This document shows, one piece after another, positions 43,681 through 53,456 of a stretch of 64,000 nucleotides of DNA. This DNA is from Pontibacter fetidus. Lineage in GTDB: Bacteria; Bacteroidota; Bacteroidia; Cytophagales; Hymenobacteraceae. The notes under the pieces were generated by a model, which saw nothing but the letters and a program-made list of their open reading frames with translations, searched no databases and was not told the origin of the DNA. The DNA lies in contig NZ_JAAEAA010000003.1 of assembly GCF_010119545.1 (NCBI RefSeq), forward strand, positions 186,001 through 250,000. Direction: 5' to 3'. The first letter of the stretch is position 1; every line of letters begins with the position of its first letter. The translations under genes were made by a program, and so were the position numbers.

Positions 43681-46170
43681 CTACTTATTTTCTTTCTTTC
43701 CACCAAAATTGAAGAGTAACTCTACAGAGTACAGGCGACCGATATTTGGAGAATACACATACTCGCGCTGCTCATCATCAAACAGGTTAGATACGCTTGC
43801 ACCCAACGTTACCCAGTCTGTAAACTTATAGCCACCGCTCAGGTCTACAGATGTAAAACCACCCAGCGGGCCGTAGTTATAGTTTGAGCCCAGCACACGA
43901 GTACCGGCACCTTTTTCGGCTGCTATCTGCTGGCCGGAGTAGAAGTTGAACTCAGGCAACCAGCGCACATTAAGCGACATGAACAGCTTTTCGTTTGCCA
44001 GGTTGCGGGCCGTAAAGTTAAAGTTAGCACGGTGCTTGGCGGCGTTCAGGCTGCTCTCTGCATCCGATACCTTACCATCTCTGTTGGCATCGTTATCCAG
44101 GTTGTCCTGGTCTGTAATGTCGGAGTTGAAGTAAGAGTATTTTACCCCGATGCTATAGTTGTCGTCGATGTAATAGTTAAGGCCAAGGTCAGTACCCCAC
44201 GAGTTTACTTTACCATAGTTCAGGTAGGTCAGGTAGTAGTTCAGCACAGTTGCTGCTGACTCGGTTACATCTACATCTCCTTTTTTGATCACACGCTCTT
44301 TACCCATAATTGGTGTTATAGCGGTAAGCGGCGAGATAAAGTCTTTTGACTTAGAGTACCAGCTGCTGATGTCGAAATACAGGTTTTCAACTGGAGTGCC
44401 TTTGTAACCTACTTCAAACGTCTGCACTTTTTCTACTTTCAGCTTTTCTATTGTTCTGATATCGCCTGTTTCGGTGTTCTTTATAGTTAGGCCGGCACCG
44501 TTACCAAGTATGGCCAGCAAACCGGTGTTGGCATAAAACTCCTGGAACTGGATAGACGGAGCCGAGAAAGCTTTGCCATAAGTAGCTCTGAACGTACCGC
44601 CCAGCGCGTTGTAAGTTAAAGCTGCTTTAGGGCTGAACTGTGTGCCATAGTTGTCGTGGTTATCTACGCGGCCACCCACCAGGGCGCGGAACTTGTCTGT
44701 CAGGTTACGCTCTATCTGCAATACCCCGCCATACTGGTTCAGGATAATGTTGCCGGCTTTGTCGTCGAGGTACGTCTGGCGGCTGTAAGCTACATCGCGC
44801 TGGTAGTTCAGGCCAGTTACAATGTCAAAACCTGCAAAATTGTTGTTGTACTGTAGTTCACCATTCAGGCGGTGGCTCAGGTCAATAAATCCCGGGAATG
44901 CAACTGCTGGAGAACCTTCAAATATCTCGCCTGCTTTGGCGCCTGTTCTTGAGTATTTGTGTGCCTGCTCTTGTGTAGCACCCTTGCTAAGTAAAGTATA
45001 GTAGTTGGTGGTACGGGCGTTTATCTGGTAGGTATCGCCGGCATCGTTCCAGGTGGCGTATAGTTGGCCAAATACTCTAGGCGTTACAATACGGCCCTGC
45101 AGGTACTGGAATGTCCAGTCGTTGATCTGGTTACGACCGTTGTTAGTTACGCCAAGGTTAGAGCCCTGCCCGAAGCCATAGTCTGCAATAAGGTCTATTT
45201 TATCGGTTGGGCTATAGTATAACGCCGATCCAAAACGCTTCGACTCAAACTTATAATCTACATCATATTCCGGTACGCCCACGGTGCCTATATAAACCGA
45301 ATCCTGGAACTCGAAGTCATTTCCGGTGGTGTATTCGCCGGTTACTTTAAACGCAAATTTCGGGCTGATAACGCTGGCATGGCGAACGCGGGTGCTTAGT
45401 ACATCCTGGTTACCGGCACTTAAGGCAACTGTTGTGCCTTGGTAGCGGCGTGGGTCTTTTGTAATAGTGTTGATGATACCGTTGTGGGCATTCGGGCCAT
45501 AAAGCGCCGAAGACGGACCAAGAATAACCTCTACACGCTCGATGTCTTCTTTTATAGTTGTGTTGTAGAAACCGGCTGGCAAGCCAGTACCGCCCGGCAG
45601 CATCGAGTTACGGCCATCCGTCATCTGGTACATTTTCACGTTGAAGGCATTGTTAAAACCACGTGCGTTTATACCAACCCCGATCACACCAGAACGAACC
45701 ACTTCCACGCCCTGTACCTTATTCAGCACTTCGCCAATGTTGAACGAAGGAAGCTCAGTTAAGTCACGGGAAGAGATAACACCAATGGCAGCAGGCGCTT
45801 CGGTAATTTTTTCCGGGCGACGGGTTGCTGACACCACGATCTCATCGCTCACCAGCGACGAAGCTTTCATGGAGATGGTGCCTACGTTAGCGGAGCCGCT
45901 GGCGTCAACTGTAATAGCAATTTTAGGATAAGAATACCCCACATAAGTAATGCGCAGGTTATAGTTACCAGCCGGCACGCCGGTAATGGTAAAATCGCCG
46001 GATGCGTTGGTAGTTGCTCCTTTAGATGTGCCCTCTACCAGCACCGAAGCGCCGATCAAAGGTTCCTGTGTGTCAGCGCCCAATACCCTACCGGTAATGG
46101 ATCCGCTTTGTGCCAGCGCCATCTGTGTAATACAGAAAAGCGACAGCATGAGTAAGTAAAGTTTTTTCAT
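43681..46170 (-). CDS. TonB-dependent outer-membrane receptor
   Basis: 829 residues. Signal peptide 1-20 (ITQMALAQ). Residues ~22-110 are the carboxypeptidase-regulatory-like extension common in Bacteroidota receptors (GRVLGADTQEPLIGASVLVEG). The plug starts near 112 (EIVVSATRRPEKITEAPA) with LPSFNIGEVLNKVQGVEVV and IERVEVILGPSSALYGPNA. The rest is a 22-strand barrel with AVSTATE-like alternation and a C-terminal LLFNFGGKK. Transport is powered by TonB-ExbBD. The ligand is unknown; it sits downstream of a hydrolase and a sodium symporter in one operon, with no SusD-like gene, so sugars are less likely. Confidence 0.94.
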   Translation of the reverse strand: MKKLYLLMLSLFCITQMALAQSGSITGRVLGADTQEPLIGASVLVEGTSKGATTNASGDFTITGVPAGNYNLRITYVGYSYPKIAITVDASGSANVGTISMKASSLVSDEIVVSATRRPEKITEAPAAIGVISSRDLTELPSFNIGEVLNKVQGVEVVRSGVIGVGINARGFNNAFNVKMYQMTDGRNSMLPGGTGLPAGFYNTTIKEDIERVEVILGPSSALYGPNAHNGIINTITKDPRRYQGTTVALSAGNQDVLSTRVRHASVISPKFAFKVTGEYTTGNDFEFQDSVYIGTVGVPEYDVDYKFESKRFGSALYYSPTDKIDLIADYGFGQGSNLGVTNNGRNQINDWTFQYLQGRIVTPRVFGQLYATWNDAGDTYQINARTTNYYTLLSKGATQEQAHKYSRTGAKAGEIFEGSPAVAFPGFIDLSHRLNGELQYNNNFAGFDIVTGLNYQRDVAYSRQTYLDDKAGNIILNQYGGVLQIERNLTDKFRALVGGRVDNHDNYGTQFSPKAALTYNALGGTFRATYGKAFSAPSIQFQEFYANTGLLAILGNGAGLTIKNTETGDIRTIEKLKVEKVQTFEVGYKGTPVENLYFDISSWYSKSKDFISPLTAITPIMGKERVIKKGDVDVTESAATVLNYYLTYLNYGKVNSWGTDLGLNYYIDDNYSIGVKYSYFNSDITDQDNLDNDANRDGKVSDAESSLNAAKHRANFNFTARNLANEKLFMSLNVRWLPEFNFYSGQQIAAEKGAGTRVLGSNYNYGPLGGFTSVDLSGGYKFTDWVTLGASVSNLFDDEQREYVYSPNIGRLYSVELLFNFGGKKENK

Positions 46171-46207
46171 GAGTAGGTCAGTTAATTTATGTTTTATAGG
46201 TTAGGTG

Positions 46208-47209
46208 TTAATTATTTTTTTCATTTATAAACTCCCGGACAGCTTTATTAAAGGCCGCGGCTTGCTCGTACTGCACAAAATGTCCCGCTTGTGGCAACAA
46301 CAGCACTTGGCTGTTCTTTATGCGTTCTTTGCCTATAGTTGCCACTGCCTGGGTCGTTAAGGTCGGGTTCAGGTATTTGTTTGGTATCAGGGCATCTTGT
46401 TCCCCGAATATGATCAGGGTTGGGGTTTGTAGTTGCGTCAGCTTTTCGTGAACCGGTTCGTCTACCATAGCGGCTACACTGGCTGCTACCGCCTTACTAT
46501 AGTTTGCAAAGTCCGGCGAGGTAGCCATCTTCATTCTGTCATCCACCATAAACTGCGCATCGGCAGGCATCTGGTAAAAGTTGATTTTAATGTTAGCTGC
46601 GGCTTTTTCGGGACTGGTGTTCTGTACACTTTCCGGCGTTACCGTCATTTTAAACAGTTGCTTCTGCTGCTCGGTAAATGTCTCTAATCCGGCAGGTGCT
46701 GCCAGTACCAGTTTCTTTACCCGCTCCGGGGCCTGCAGTGCAGCGGTAATGGCAATCTGCCCACCCATCGAATGGCCAACTAAGGTCGCCTGCTTTATTT
46801 TCAGCTTATCCATTAACTGCAGCACGGTTTGCGCGTAAGCGGCCATGCCTACCTCTATGTTCTCTTTCGATGATTTTCCGTAACCCGGCAGGTCTATGGC
46901 TATAGTTCTATAGTTTGTGCTGAGGTCTTCAATGTTCTTGTTCCAGGCGGGCAGGTAGCTGCCGAGGCCGTGTATAAAAATAAGTGTTTCGGAGCCCTTG
47001 CCCTGGTCGGTGTAAGCTATAGTGGTGCCGTTGGCCAGCCTCAGTTTTTGAGTCGGGTATTTATAGTTCAGGTTCTCGAATGTGGGGTCTGTGGCCGGGT
47101 TTGCTATAGTTGCGCCGGTGGCTATAGTTGCCGGCGACTGGCATTGGGCATTAAGGCCAGCCAGGGAAAGCAGCAACAGCAGTGCCGGAGTTTTATACTT
47201 CGTTCTCAT
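46208..47209 (-). CDS. Exported alpha/beta hydrolase
   Basis: 333 residues from the ATG at 47207-47209. A signal peptide ends around residue 22 (LNAQCQS); a Cys near the cleavage site leaves lipidation possible but the lipobox is poor. The hydrolase core has IFIHGLGSY, AIDLPGYGKS, the nucleophile elbow VGHSMGGQ, GEQDALIP (acid) and LLPQAGHF (His), a complete triad. Likely an esterase or lactonase in the periplasm. It starts 17 bases inside the symporter gene and its stop is 37 bases before the TonB receptor, so these three genes form a translationally coupled operon. Confidence 0.88.
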   Translation of the reverse strand: MRTKYKTPALLLLLSLAGLNAQCQSPATIATGATIANPATDPTFENLNYKYPTQKLRLANGTTIAYTDQGKGSETLIFIHGLGSYLPAWNKNIEDLSTNYRTIAIDLPGYGKSSKENIEVGMAAYAQTVLQLMDKLKIKQATLVGHSMGGQIAITAALQAPERVKKLVLAAPAGLETFTEQQKQLFKMTVTPESVQNTSPEKAAANIKINFYQMPADAQFMVDDRMKMATSPDFANYSKAVAASVAAMVDEPVHEKLTQLQTPTLIIFGEQDALIPNKYLNPTLTTQAVATIGKERIKNSQVLLLPQAGHFVQYEQAAAFNKAVREFINEKNN

Positions 47210-48746
47210 AAGCAACAGGTTGTTTTAAAGCGTTAGAAGTTACCATTTCTTTGGCAGGTTCTGGCTTCCGGAAGGCATAATAAAGGGCAAGGCCAACTAT
47301 AACCGAAGCAAGTATAGCCAGTGCGGCGGCAATGCCGGGGTTGCGCACCGGCGCATCCATGTAAGATGTAAGGCCACCGTAATAAATAGCAAAATGTACC
47401 ACCACCGATGTAAGCGAAGCCGCGACCGGCGCAACAAGCGGCACGCGCTTCAGGAACATGCCAAAAAGCACCGGCACAAAGGCAGCAGAAAAATAAGCAT
47501 ACACCCCGTTCTGGGCAAAAATACCAACGCTCAGGTTCGGGTTCTGCAGCTGGTCGAAGGTGAGCAGAATGGTAACTATAGCCAGCACAACAATTACAAG
47601 CCGGTTTATCAGTACGCTTTTAGTTTCTGAGTTTATGCCGAAAAGTGGTGTGATGATGTCAGAAGTGATGGTGATGGAAAGCGACTGAATAAGCCCTTCC
47701 AGCGTAGAAAGCCCCGCCGAGATAAGGCCCATAACAACCAGCAAGCCCATGTATACCGGAAACTCCTGCACCACATACGCTGACATAATGCCATCTACAG
47801 GTATGGCAGTGCCGTTTATAGTCAGGTCTGGGAAGGTAAGGCGGGCATAGAGGCCGGCGATAACCACTAGGAAGAACAGCGCCTGTACGATAATGCCTAC
47901 TAGCAGGTATTGGTTTACATCCTTGGCGTCTTTCAGCAGCAGCGATTTGGTAATGATGTGCGGCTGGCAAACAATGGCTACCCCTATAATGATCTGGCAA
48001 AAGATACTTTCAAAGCTATCCCTGAACAGGAAACTGTCGGGGTTGGTAACAGTGGTAAGTGCCGGGTCTATGGCAGCAAGTTTATCCAGGAAGCCATGCA
48101 CGCCGTTGCTGAAATGCTCGTAACCCGAACCTAGCAAGATTACAGCAACAATAAGCATCAATACAGCCTGCACCAGGTTGGTATATACCATAGAGTTGGC
48201 ACCGCCAAACATCATGTACCCGAACACAAACACCACAATGCCCACACAGGCATACAGTTCGTTCAGGTTAAGCACGCTGGCCAGCACTTTGGTCAAGCCC
48301 ACACAGATCAGAACTATAAACGTGATCAGCAGCAACGACAGAAAGGCAAAGAACAAGGTGTAGCCTTTGCTTTTGTAAACAGCTCCCATCCACTGGGCCA
48401 TAGTTTGTGCTTTTACTGCTGTGCCCATCGCCCGGAAGCCTTTGGTAAGTATTACCAGCGACACCAGGGCGGCGGCAGGCAACGCAATACCCATCGAGAT
48501 GACACCGCTGATACCGTAAAGGGCTACAAAACCGGGATTGATAATAAAAGTGGCAGCGCTCGTCATGGAGGCAGCCAGCGCCAGGCCAACAGCTACCGGT
48601 GAAAAGGTAACACTGCCAAGCGCATAATCAGCGATGGAGCTGGTACGCAACGCACCGCGTATCACGAAAAACAGGATAACAGCAGCATAAGCAATTACCA
48701 GTATCCAGCCTGCTGTTACAAGTTCAGAAGACGCTAAGGTGTTCAT
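47193..48746 (-). CDS. Sodium:solute symporter (SSS family)
   Basis: 517 residues from ATG 48744-48746 (MNTLASSELV). About 13 transmembrane segments, with SSS family features: the VTFSPVAVGLALAASMTSAATF segment in TM2, the GFRAMGTAVKAQTMAQWMG motif, and the GLISAGLSTLEGLIQSLS segment in the middle. SSS proteins take up solutes such as monocarboxylates, amino acids or sugars with sodium. Alignment by eye points to the monocarboxylate/ActP-like side. First gene of the symporter-hydrolase-TonB operon. An alternative longer N-terminus has no membrane logic. Confidence 0.87.
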   Translation of the reverse strand: MNTLASSELVTAGWILVIAYAAVILFFVIRGALRTSSIADYALGSVTFSPVAVGLALAASMTSAATFIINPGFVALYGISGVISMGIALPAAALVSLVILTKGFRAMGTAVKAQTMAQWMGAVYKSKGYTLFFAFLSLLLITFIVLICVGLTKVLASVLNLNELYACVGIVVFVFGYMMFGGANSMVYTNLVQAVLMLIVAVILLGSGYEHFSNGVHGFLDKLAAIDPALTTVTNPDSFLFRDSFESIFCQIIIGVAIVCQPHIITKSLLLKDAKDVNQYLLVGIIVQALFFLVVIAGLYARLTFPDLTINGTAIPVDGIMSAYVVQEFPVYMGLLVVMGLISAGLSTLEGLIQSLSITITSDIITPLFGINSETKSVLINRLVIVVLAIVTILLTFDQLQNPNLSVGIFAQNGVYAYFSAAFVPVLFGMFLKRVPLVAPVAASLTSVVVHFAIYYGGLTSYMDAPVRNPGIAAALAILASVIVGLALYYAFRKPEPAKEMVTSNALKQPVAYENEV

Positions 48747-49271
48747 AGGGGTGGGGCTATTTGTAATAAAATGTTCTATTAATTTAGATAATATTACACA
48801 TAGCTCCACAGCTATACTTGCCAACTTCGCTTTTTTCGAGGTGAAATCGGGAAGCTGTGAGGTGAGGCTGTTTAATAGTTTCGGGTACTGAGTTAAAGGT
48901 AAGGCGGGTATAAGTGGCTGTAGGCTGGCGCTGATCTTCGATTCGTGATTTACGCTGTTGCCGGATTTGCAATTCTACCGGGCCAGTTCCCAACTATAGT
49001 CGTATCTGCTGATGAACTCATCCCTTACCCCTACAAAGAAGGACTCGCTGGGAATTAAATCTGTTCTATCCTCTTTTTTGTCATCCTGAACGTGTTACAT
49101 CCTGAACTTGATTCGGGAAATCTTGTAGCCTATAGCGAGAGCTTAACTTCCCTTCCACCAGGTTTCTTTACAGAATGACAGCAAATTCTTAAAGCTTATG
49201 CTTAGCCTTAAAAGTCCCCTTTAAAGAGTGCAGGGGCGATAATCGTTTTCTGAACCTGAATACAGTGTGCT
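48747..49271. other. Long spacer with decayed dispersed repeats
   Basis: About 525 bases between the symporter gene and the LytTR regulator. Within it are outer arms of the 17.45/22.2-kb type (49018-49052 and 49213-49240) and a nested TGTCATCCTGAA ... AGAATGACA element (49079-49180). The symporter promoter should be near 48760-48800 but I cannot assign it. Confidence 0.6.
49018..49240. repeat. Composite dispersed repeat (two nested families)
   Basis: Outer arms start TCATCCCTTACCCC and end GCAGGGGCGAT, related to the 22.2-kb arms. The inner piece starts TGTCATCCTGAA at 49079 and ends ACAGAATGACA at 49180, with GCTTAACTTCCCTTCCACCA just before the end, shared with 17.52 and 60.97 kb. Confidence 0.62.
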
Positions 49272-50039
49272 CTAAATTATCTGCAGCCGCTTGAGCAATG
49301 CATCTTTATGTGTGTTACCGATCGGGATGCTTTTGCCGCCGATCAGGATGTTATTGTCTTCGATAGCCTCGATGGCCGTGAGGCGTACAATATAGGAACG
49401 ATGAACCCGCATAAAATCTTTGGCAGGCAGGTGCTGTTCCAGGTTTTTCAGGCTTTGGCTAACCAGGTACAGGTGCTGTTGCGTTTTAATATTGCAGTAG
49501 ATATCCTGTGCTTCTGCCCAAACTATATCTGCTAAGGCCACTTTCTCCAGGCGGTTGCGCACCTTCAGGAACAGGGTATCGTGGAGCAGGTAATTATCAG
49601 TTATCTGATTAGTTGGCGCTTCGGGTGTAGTTTCTATAGTTGCAGCTGTGGGTGGTTGCTGTCTTAAGCTAGCGTTGTGGATGGCTACCTCTATGCTGCT
49701 TTGCAGAGTGCGCACATCAAAAGGCTTTACCAGGTAAGCGTGCGGGCTGGTGAGTTTGGCGCGGTCAATGGTCTCTTTATCCGACAGGGCCGTCATAAAA
49801 ATAAATGGTATTTTACTCACCTTAGCAAGTATAGCTGCCGTGTCAATCCCATCCAGTTTACCATCCAGGGTAATGTCAAGTATAGCCAGGTCGGGGTTGT
49901 GCTCATGTATCTGCAGCAGCAGCTCTTCGCCAGAGCTCACAATGGTGCACACTTCATAGCCCATTTCCTCCAGCGAAAACGCCAGGTTCTGAGCGATCAC
50001 CACATCATCTTCCGCTATCAATAACTTTACGTTGGCCAT
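49272..50039 (-). CDS. LytTR-family response regulator
   Basis: 255 residues. Receiver domain at 1-120: acidic pocket EDD at 10-12, phosphoacceptor Asp55 (AILDITLDG), Thr in FMTALSD, Lys in YLVKPF. A Thr/Pro-rich linker leads to a LytTR DNA-binding domain (~150-250) with DIVWAEAQDIYCNI, FMRVHRSYIVRL and a final KDALLKRLQ. It probably binds direct repeats near its own and other promoters. It is divergent from the 7TMR-type histidine kinase gene 275 bases away, which lacks its own receiver, so the two may be a pair, but the MITE-like element in the spacer separates them. Confidence 0.94.
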   Translation of the reverse strand: MANVKLLIAEDDVVIAQNLAFSLEEMGYEVCTIVSSGEELLLQIHEHNPDLAILDITLDGKLDGIDTAAILAKVSKIPFIFMTALSDKETIDRAKLTSPHAYLVKPFDVRTLQSSIEVAIHNASLRQQPPTAATIETTPEAPTNQITDNYLLHDTLFLKVRNRLEKVALADIVWAEAQDIYCNIKTQQHLYLVSQSLKNLEQHLPAKDFMRVHRSYIVRLTAIEAIEDNNILIGGKSIPIGNTHKDALLKRLQII

Positions 50040-50082
50040 ACCAGCTGCTTTTACCCGATCAAGATAGAAAATTTACTTTTAA

Positions 50083-50243
50083 GAGCATGTTTAAAATTCA
50101 TTCTTTGCGCTGCAAATCATCCAAATAAAGACCTGCCTTCATCTTTTTCTTACCTCGTAGCACTGCTATGCGGCTCACAAAACATTTCGCCAGAGCCTTT
50201 TCTGTCTGATTTTACCTTGCAAAAACGAAATTTAAACATGCTC
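50083..50243. mobile_element. 161-bp MITE-like element with TAA target duplication
   Basis: Terminal inverted repeats begin GAGCATGTTTAAA (left 50083) and end TTTAAACATGCTC (right, to 50243), with further matching bases inward (imperfect over about 21 bp). TAA stands at both sides (50080-50082 and 50244-50246), a 3-bp target duplication of the type produced by ISL2-group IS5-family elements. It has no coding frame, so it would need a transposase in trans. Confidence 0.72.
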
Positions 50244-50314
50244 TAACTAAGAAGCCACTACAGCTTGTGTTAACTATAAGTATAGCTTTTTGCTTATTTT
50301 TTGTAAATTGATGA

Positions 50315-52486
50315 ATGCATTTGCCCTACACGCTACAGTATAACCACCGCTGCAACTGGCTTTTTTGCCTGCTGCTGTGGCTGCTGTGCCTGCCGGTGCT
50401 GGCTGCCCAATCGCACCCGGATACCGTAGCGCTACAACCAGGGCAACAGGTGCTGGCGCACCAGCTACAGGTCTACCACGATGCAAGTGGCAAACGTTCG
50501 GTGCAGGAGGTGGAGCATTTATACTTCGGGAAGCTGGACACGGTAGCTACGTTGCAGGCCGGTAAAACAGTGCATTGGGTACGGGTGGTGCTGCAAAACA
50601 ACAGCAAAAACGAGCAGGAACGATACCTGTACGCCGGTGACTGGAGCAAACTGCAACTATATACGCTACAACCTGAGGGCAACTATACAACCCTGCAAAC
50701 AGGGCAACTTGTGCCGGTGCAGGAGCGGGACGTGCCGCAATATAAACCGTACCTGCGACTTAAACTGATGCCCCAAAGCCACACACTGCTTTACCTGCGC
50801 CTGCAAGGCGACCTGAACCTGTACAAACCACAGCGCCTGAGCCTGGAACTATACACCCCGGAGCAAGTGATAAAGCAAAACAACAACCGCTTACTGGTGC
50901 AGGGCCTGTTTATGGGTATTATTTTAGTGATGACGCTTTATAACCTGGTGCTGTTCATATCAGTGCGCGACCGTAGTTATTTATACTATGTACTGGCGCT
51001 GCTGGGCACGGGCTTATACTTTATGTTTTACCACGGCTTTGCCCTGGAGCTGCTCTGGCCAAACGCCCCTTACTGGAACGCTCATAGCTTTGCGTTTATA
51101 GTTACGTTCAATGGCCTCTTCCGGCTGCTGTTTACCCGTAGTTACCTGGGCACCAAACAAAACCTGCCGCTCTGGGACAAACTGCTGTTACTGCTGGCTA
51201 TACTTTATGCGCTGCCTATAACCATGGGTTTACTGTCGTACTTTACACCGCTGGACCTGTTGCAGCCTTGCGTAGATTTGATAGGCATTATTGGCGGGGG
51301 CGTGCTGGTAGTGATGCTGCTGGCAGGCATTGCGTCGCTGAGGCAAGGGTACAGGCCGGCTTTCTACTTTCTGGTTGCCAACGTGTTTTTTGTGGCAGGC
51401 GCACTGCTGTTTATACTAAAAGAAACACACCTGGTACCCGATAATTCTTTTACCGTGTACTCGGCACAGGTAGGCGTGGTAGCGCAGGTGGTGTTATTCT
51501 CGCTGGGACTTGCCTACAGGCTAAACACCGTAACCAACAAACTGGCTACGGAAGTGCTGGAGAAAAAACGCCTGGAACTGGAAAAGGAAACCGAACGCAA
51601 ACGCTTAATAGAGCGCCAGAAAAAAGAACTGGAAGTAACCGTAGAGAACCGCACCGCCGCCCTGCGCCTTAAAACACAGGAACTGAACCAGACCGTACGC
51701 CAGTTGCGGGCATCAGAGCACAAGCTGCGCCGCCTTAACCAGCTAAAAGACCGTTTTTTTTCGATCATCTCCCACGACTTGCGCACGCCGCTAGCCACTT
51801 TAGATTCTTTCCTGAACATCCTGCTTAACTTCTCTGACCGCATGAAACCGGAGCAAATGCAGAAACTGGCCAACCACACACAACTATCGGTGCGTAACCT
51901 GCAGGCCCTGCTCGAGAATTTGCTGCAATGGGCCGCCTCCCAAACCGCTTCCGATCACTCCATGCGCTTCGAGCCGGAACCCCTAAACCTGCAGCAACTG
52001 GTACAGCGCAACATTACCCTGCACCAGGATACCGCCGCAAACAAGCAACTGCAATGGCAGCTACAGGAGCCGGAGCAGATGCAGGTTTTTGCCGACGCTA
52101 ACATGCTTGATTTTGTATTCCGGAACCTGCTGCACAATGCTATTAAGTTCTCTAACCCCGGCGGCGAGATAAAAGTAAGCGCAAAAATAAAAGCCGGCCG
52201 ATTTGCCGAAGTGTATATTGAAGACAATGGTATAGGCATGAGTGCCGATGTAGTGAAATCGCTTTTCCATACAGACCAGCCTGCCATTACAACCAAAGGT
52301 ACCGCTAACGAGAAGGGCACTGGCTTAGGGCTGCTGCTGTGCCGCCTGTTTGTAGAGCGTTGCGGTGGAAGCATCAAAGTAAAAAGCGAAGAGGGCAAAG
52401 GCTCCTGTTTCTGGTTTACGATACCATTAGTGCCTGTTAAACCCAACCGTACTATAGCCCGCGAACTGGAAGGAGAAATTTGCTAA
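50315..52486 (+). CDS. 7TMR-DISM sensor histidine kinase
   Basis: 723 residues. Signal peptide 1-30 (LLCLPVLAAQ), then a 7TMR-DISMED2 extracytoplasmic domain (about 35-185), seven transmembrane segments (about 190-410), a coiled coil ~418-470 (KKRLELEKETERKRLIERQKKE), HisKA with SIISHDLRTPLA (phosphoacceptor His487), and an HATPase domain with the N box NLLHNAIKFSNPGG, G1 box EDNGIGM and G2 box GTGLGLLLC. The sensor domain recognises an unknown extracellular, often carbohydrate-like, signal. It probably phosphorylates the LytTR regulator encoded divergently, or one elsewhere. Base use is like its neighbours; no defects. Confidence 0.94.
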   Translation: MHLPYTLQYNHRCNWLFCLLLWLLCLPVLAAQSHPDTVALQPGQQVLAHQLQVYHDASGKRSVQEVEHLYFGKLDTVATLQAGKTVHWVRVVLQNNSKNEQERYLYAGDWSKLQLYTLQPEGNYTTLQTGQLVPVQERDVPQYKPYLRLKLMPQSHTLLYLRLQGDLNLYKPQRLSLELYTPEQVIKQNNNRLLVQGLFMGIILVMTLYNLVLFISVRDRSYLYYVLALLGTGLYFMFYHGFALELLWPNAPYWNAHSFAFIVTFNGLFRLLFTRSYLGTKQNLPLWDKLLLLLAILYALPITMGLLSYFTPLDLLQPCVDLIGIIGGGVLVVMLLAGIASLRQGYRPAFYFLVANVFFVAGALLFILKETHLVPDNSFTVYSAQVGVVAQVVLFSLGLAYRLNTVTNKLATEVLEKKRLELEKETERKRLIERQKKELEVTVENRTAALRLKTQELNQTVRQLRASEHKLRRLNQLKDRFFSIISHDLRTPLATLDSFLNILLNFSDRMKPEQMQKLANHTQLSVRNLQALLENLLQWAASQTASDHSMRFEPEPLNLQQLVQRNITLHQDTAANKQLQWQLQEPEQMQVFADANMLDFVFRNLLHNAIKFSNPGGEIKVSAKIKAGRFAEVYIEDNGIGMSADVVKSLFHTDQPAITTKGTANEKGTGLGLLLCRLFVERCGGSIKVKSEEGKGSCFWFTIPLVPVKPNRTIARELEGEIC

Positions 52487-52563
52487 GGGTAACAAACCAA
52501 CTATAGTTTCACTTTCTCAAATATTCCGATAGCTTTGCCAGATACCTACACATAAAACCTGCC

Positions 52564-53379
52564 ATGAAACACACCTTACCCGACGGACTACAGCTATACT
52601 ATGAACTGCACGGCGATGTAAATGCTACGCAGGCTATTGTTTTCCTGAACGGACTTTCGCAGTCTACGGCGGCCTGGGGCGGGCTGGTACCGGTGCTGGG
52701 TAAAAAGTATAGGTTAGTGCTGATAGACCTTCTGTTTCAGGGGCAGAGCGATGCAGCGCCAAAACACCGCAGCTTTGAAGGCCACGCCGCCGATGTAGCC
52801 GACTTGCTAAAAACGCTTGATTTACCGGACACCTTGCTGGCTGGCATATCGTATGGCGGGGCGGTGGCGCAACGCTTTTTAGTGAACTACCCGGATCTGG
52901 CGCAGGCAGGGGCATTGCTTTCAACGTTCCCGTACAAGGATGCTTTTTTTGATGCCATAGGCTATAGTTGGGAAGCTGCTTTAAAAGCCGGAGGTTATCC
53001 GCTGATGCTGGATGTGATGCTGCCAACGGTGCTGGGCCGTAGCTATTTCCTGAACCCGATTATCACGATAGAGAACCTGAAGAACGCTAAAACTACCCAA
53101 AGCCCGACACCTGAAAAAATCCTGAACCTGACACAGGCTACCAAGGAAAGCAGCAATTACCTGGAAGAATTGAAAAAAGTAGAAGTACCTGTATTAGTGG
53201 TGCAGGGCGAAGAAGATTATTTGTGCACTATAGAAATGGGCAAAGCCATGTACCAGGCACTTCCCAACGCCAAGCTGGAGATACTGCCAAACGTAGGCCA
53301 CACGCTAAACCTGGAGTGCATCCCGGACCTGATACAGTTGCTGGATACTTTTGCTACAAAGGCGAGGCAGACGGTATAG
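52564..53379 (+). CDS. Cytoplasmic alpha/beta hydrolase
   Basis: 271 residues with no signal peptide. Family motifs: IVFLNGLSQSTAAW (oxyanion loop), VLIDLLFQGQSDAAP, nucleophile elbow AGISYGGAVAQ, acid loop VQGEEDYLC, and His in NVGHTLNLE. Resembles the 3-oxoadipate enol-lactonase/haloperoxidase group, but several different substrates are possible. It follows the histidine kinase gene on the same strand by about 77 bases; whether it belongs to that transcript is unclear. A convergent terminator-like hairpin lies just after it. Confidence 0.86.
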   Translation: MKHTLPDGLQLYYELHGDVNATQAIVFLNGLSQSTAAWGGLVPVLGKKYRLVLIDLLFQGQSDAAPKHRSFEGHAADVADLLKTLDLPDTLLAGISYGGAVAQRFLVNYPDLAQAGALLSTFPYKDAFFDAIGYSWEAALKAGGYPLMLDVMLPTVLGRSYFLNPIITIENLKNAKTTQSPTPEKILNLTQATKESSNYLEELKKVEVPVLVVQGEEDYLCTIEMGKAMYQALPNAKLEILPNVGHTLNLECIPDLIQLLDTFATKARQTV

Positions 53380-53393
53380 CTTGATACTTTAAA

Positions 53394-53449
53394 AAAGCAG
53401 CACTGGCTTTTAACCCATTCCTGGTTTGGTAGTAAGCCAGCGCAGCTTT
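53394..53449. terminator. Convergent hairpin between hydrolase and HExxH genes
   Basis: Long imperfect stem (14 of 16 pairs) of AAAGCAGCACTGGCTT with AAGCCAGCGCAGCTTT; T-runs are short, so only probable as a terminator. Confidence 0.55.
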
Positions 53450-53456
53450 ACAGTAG

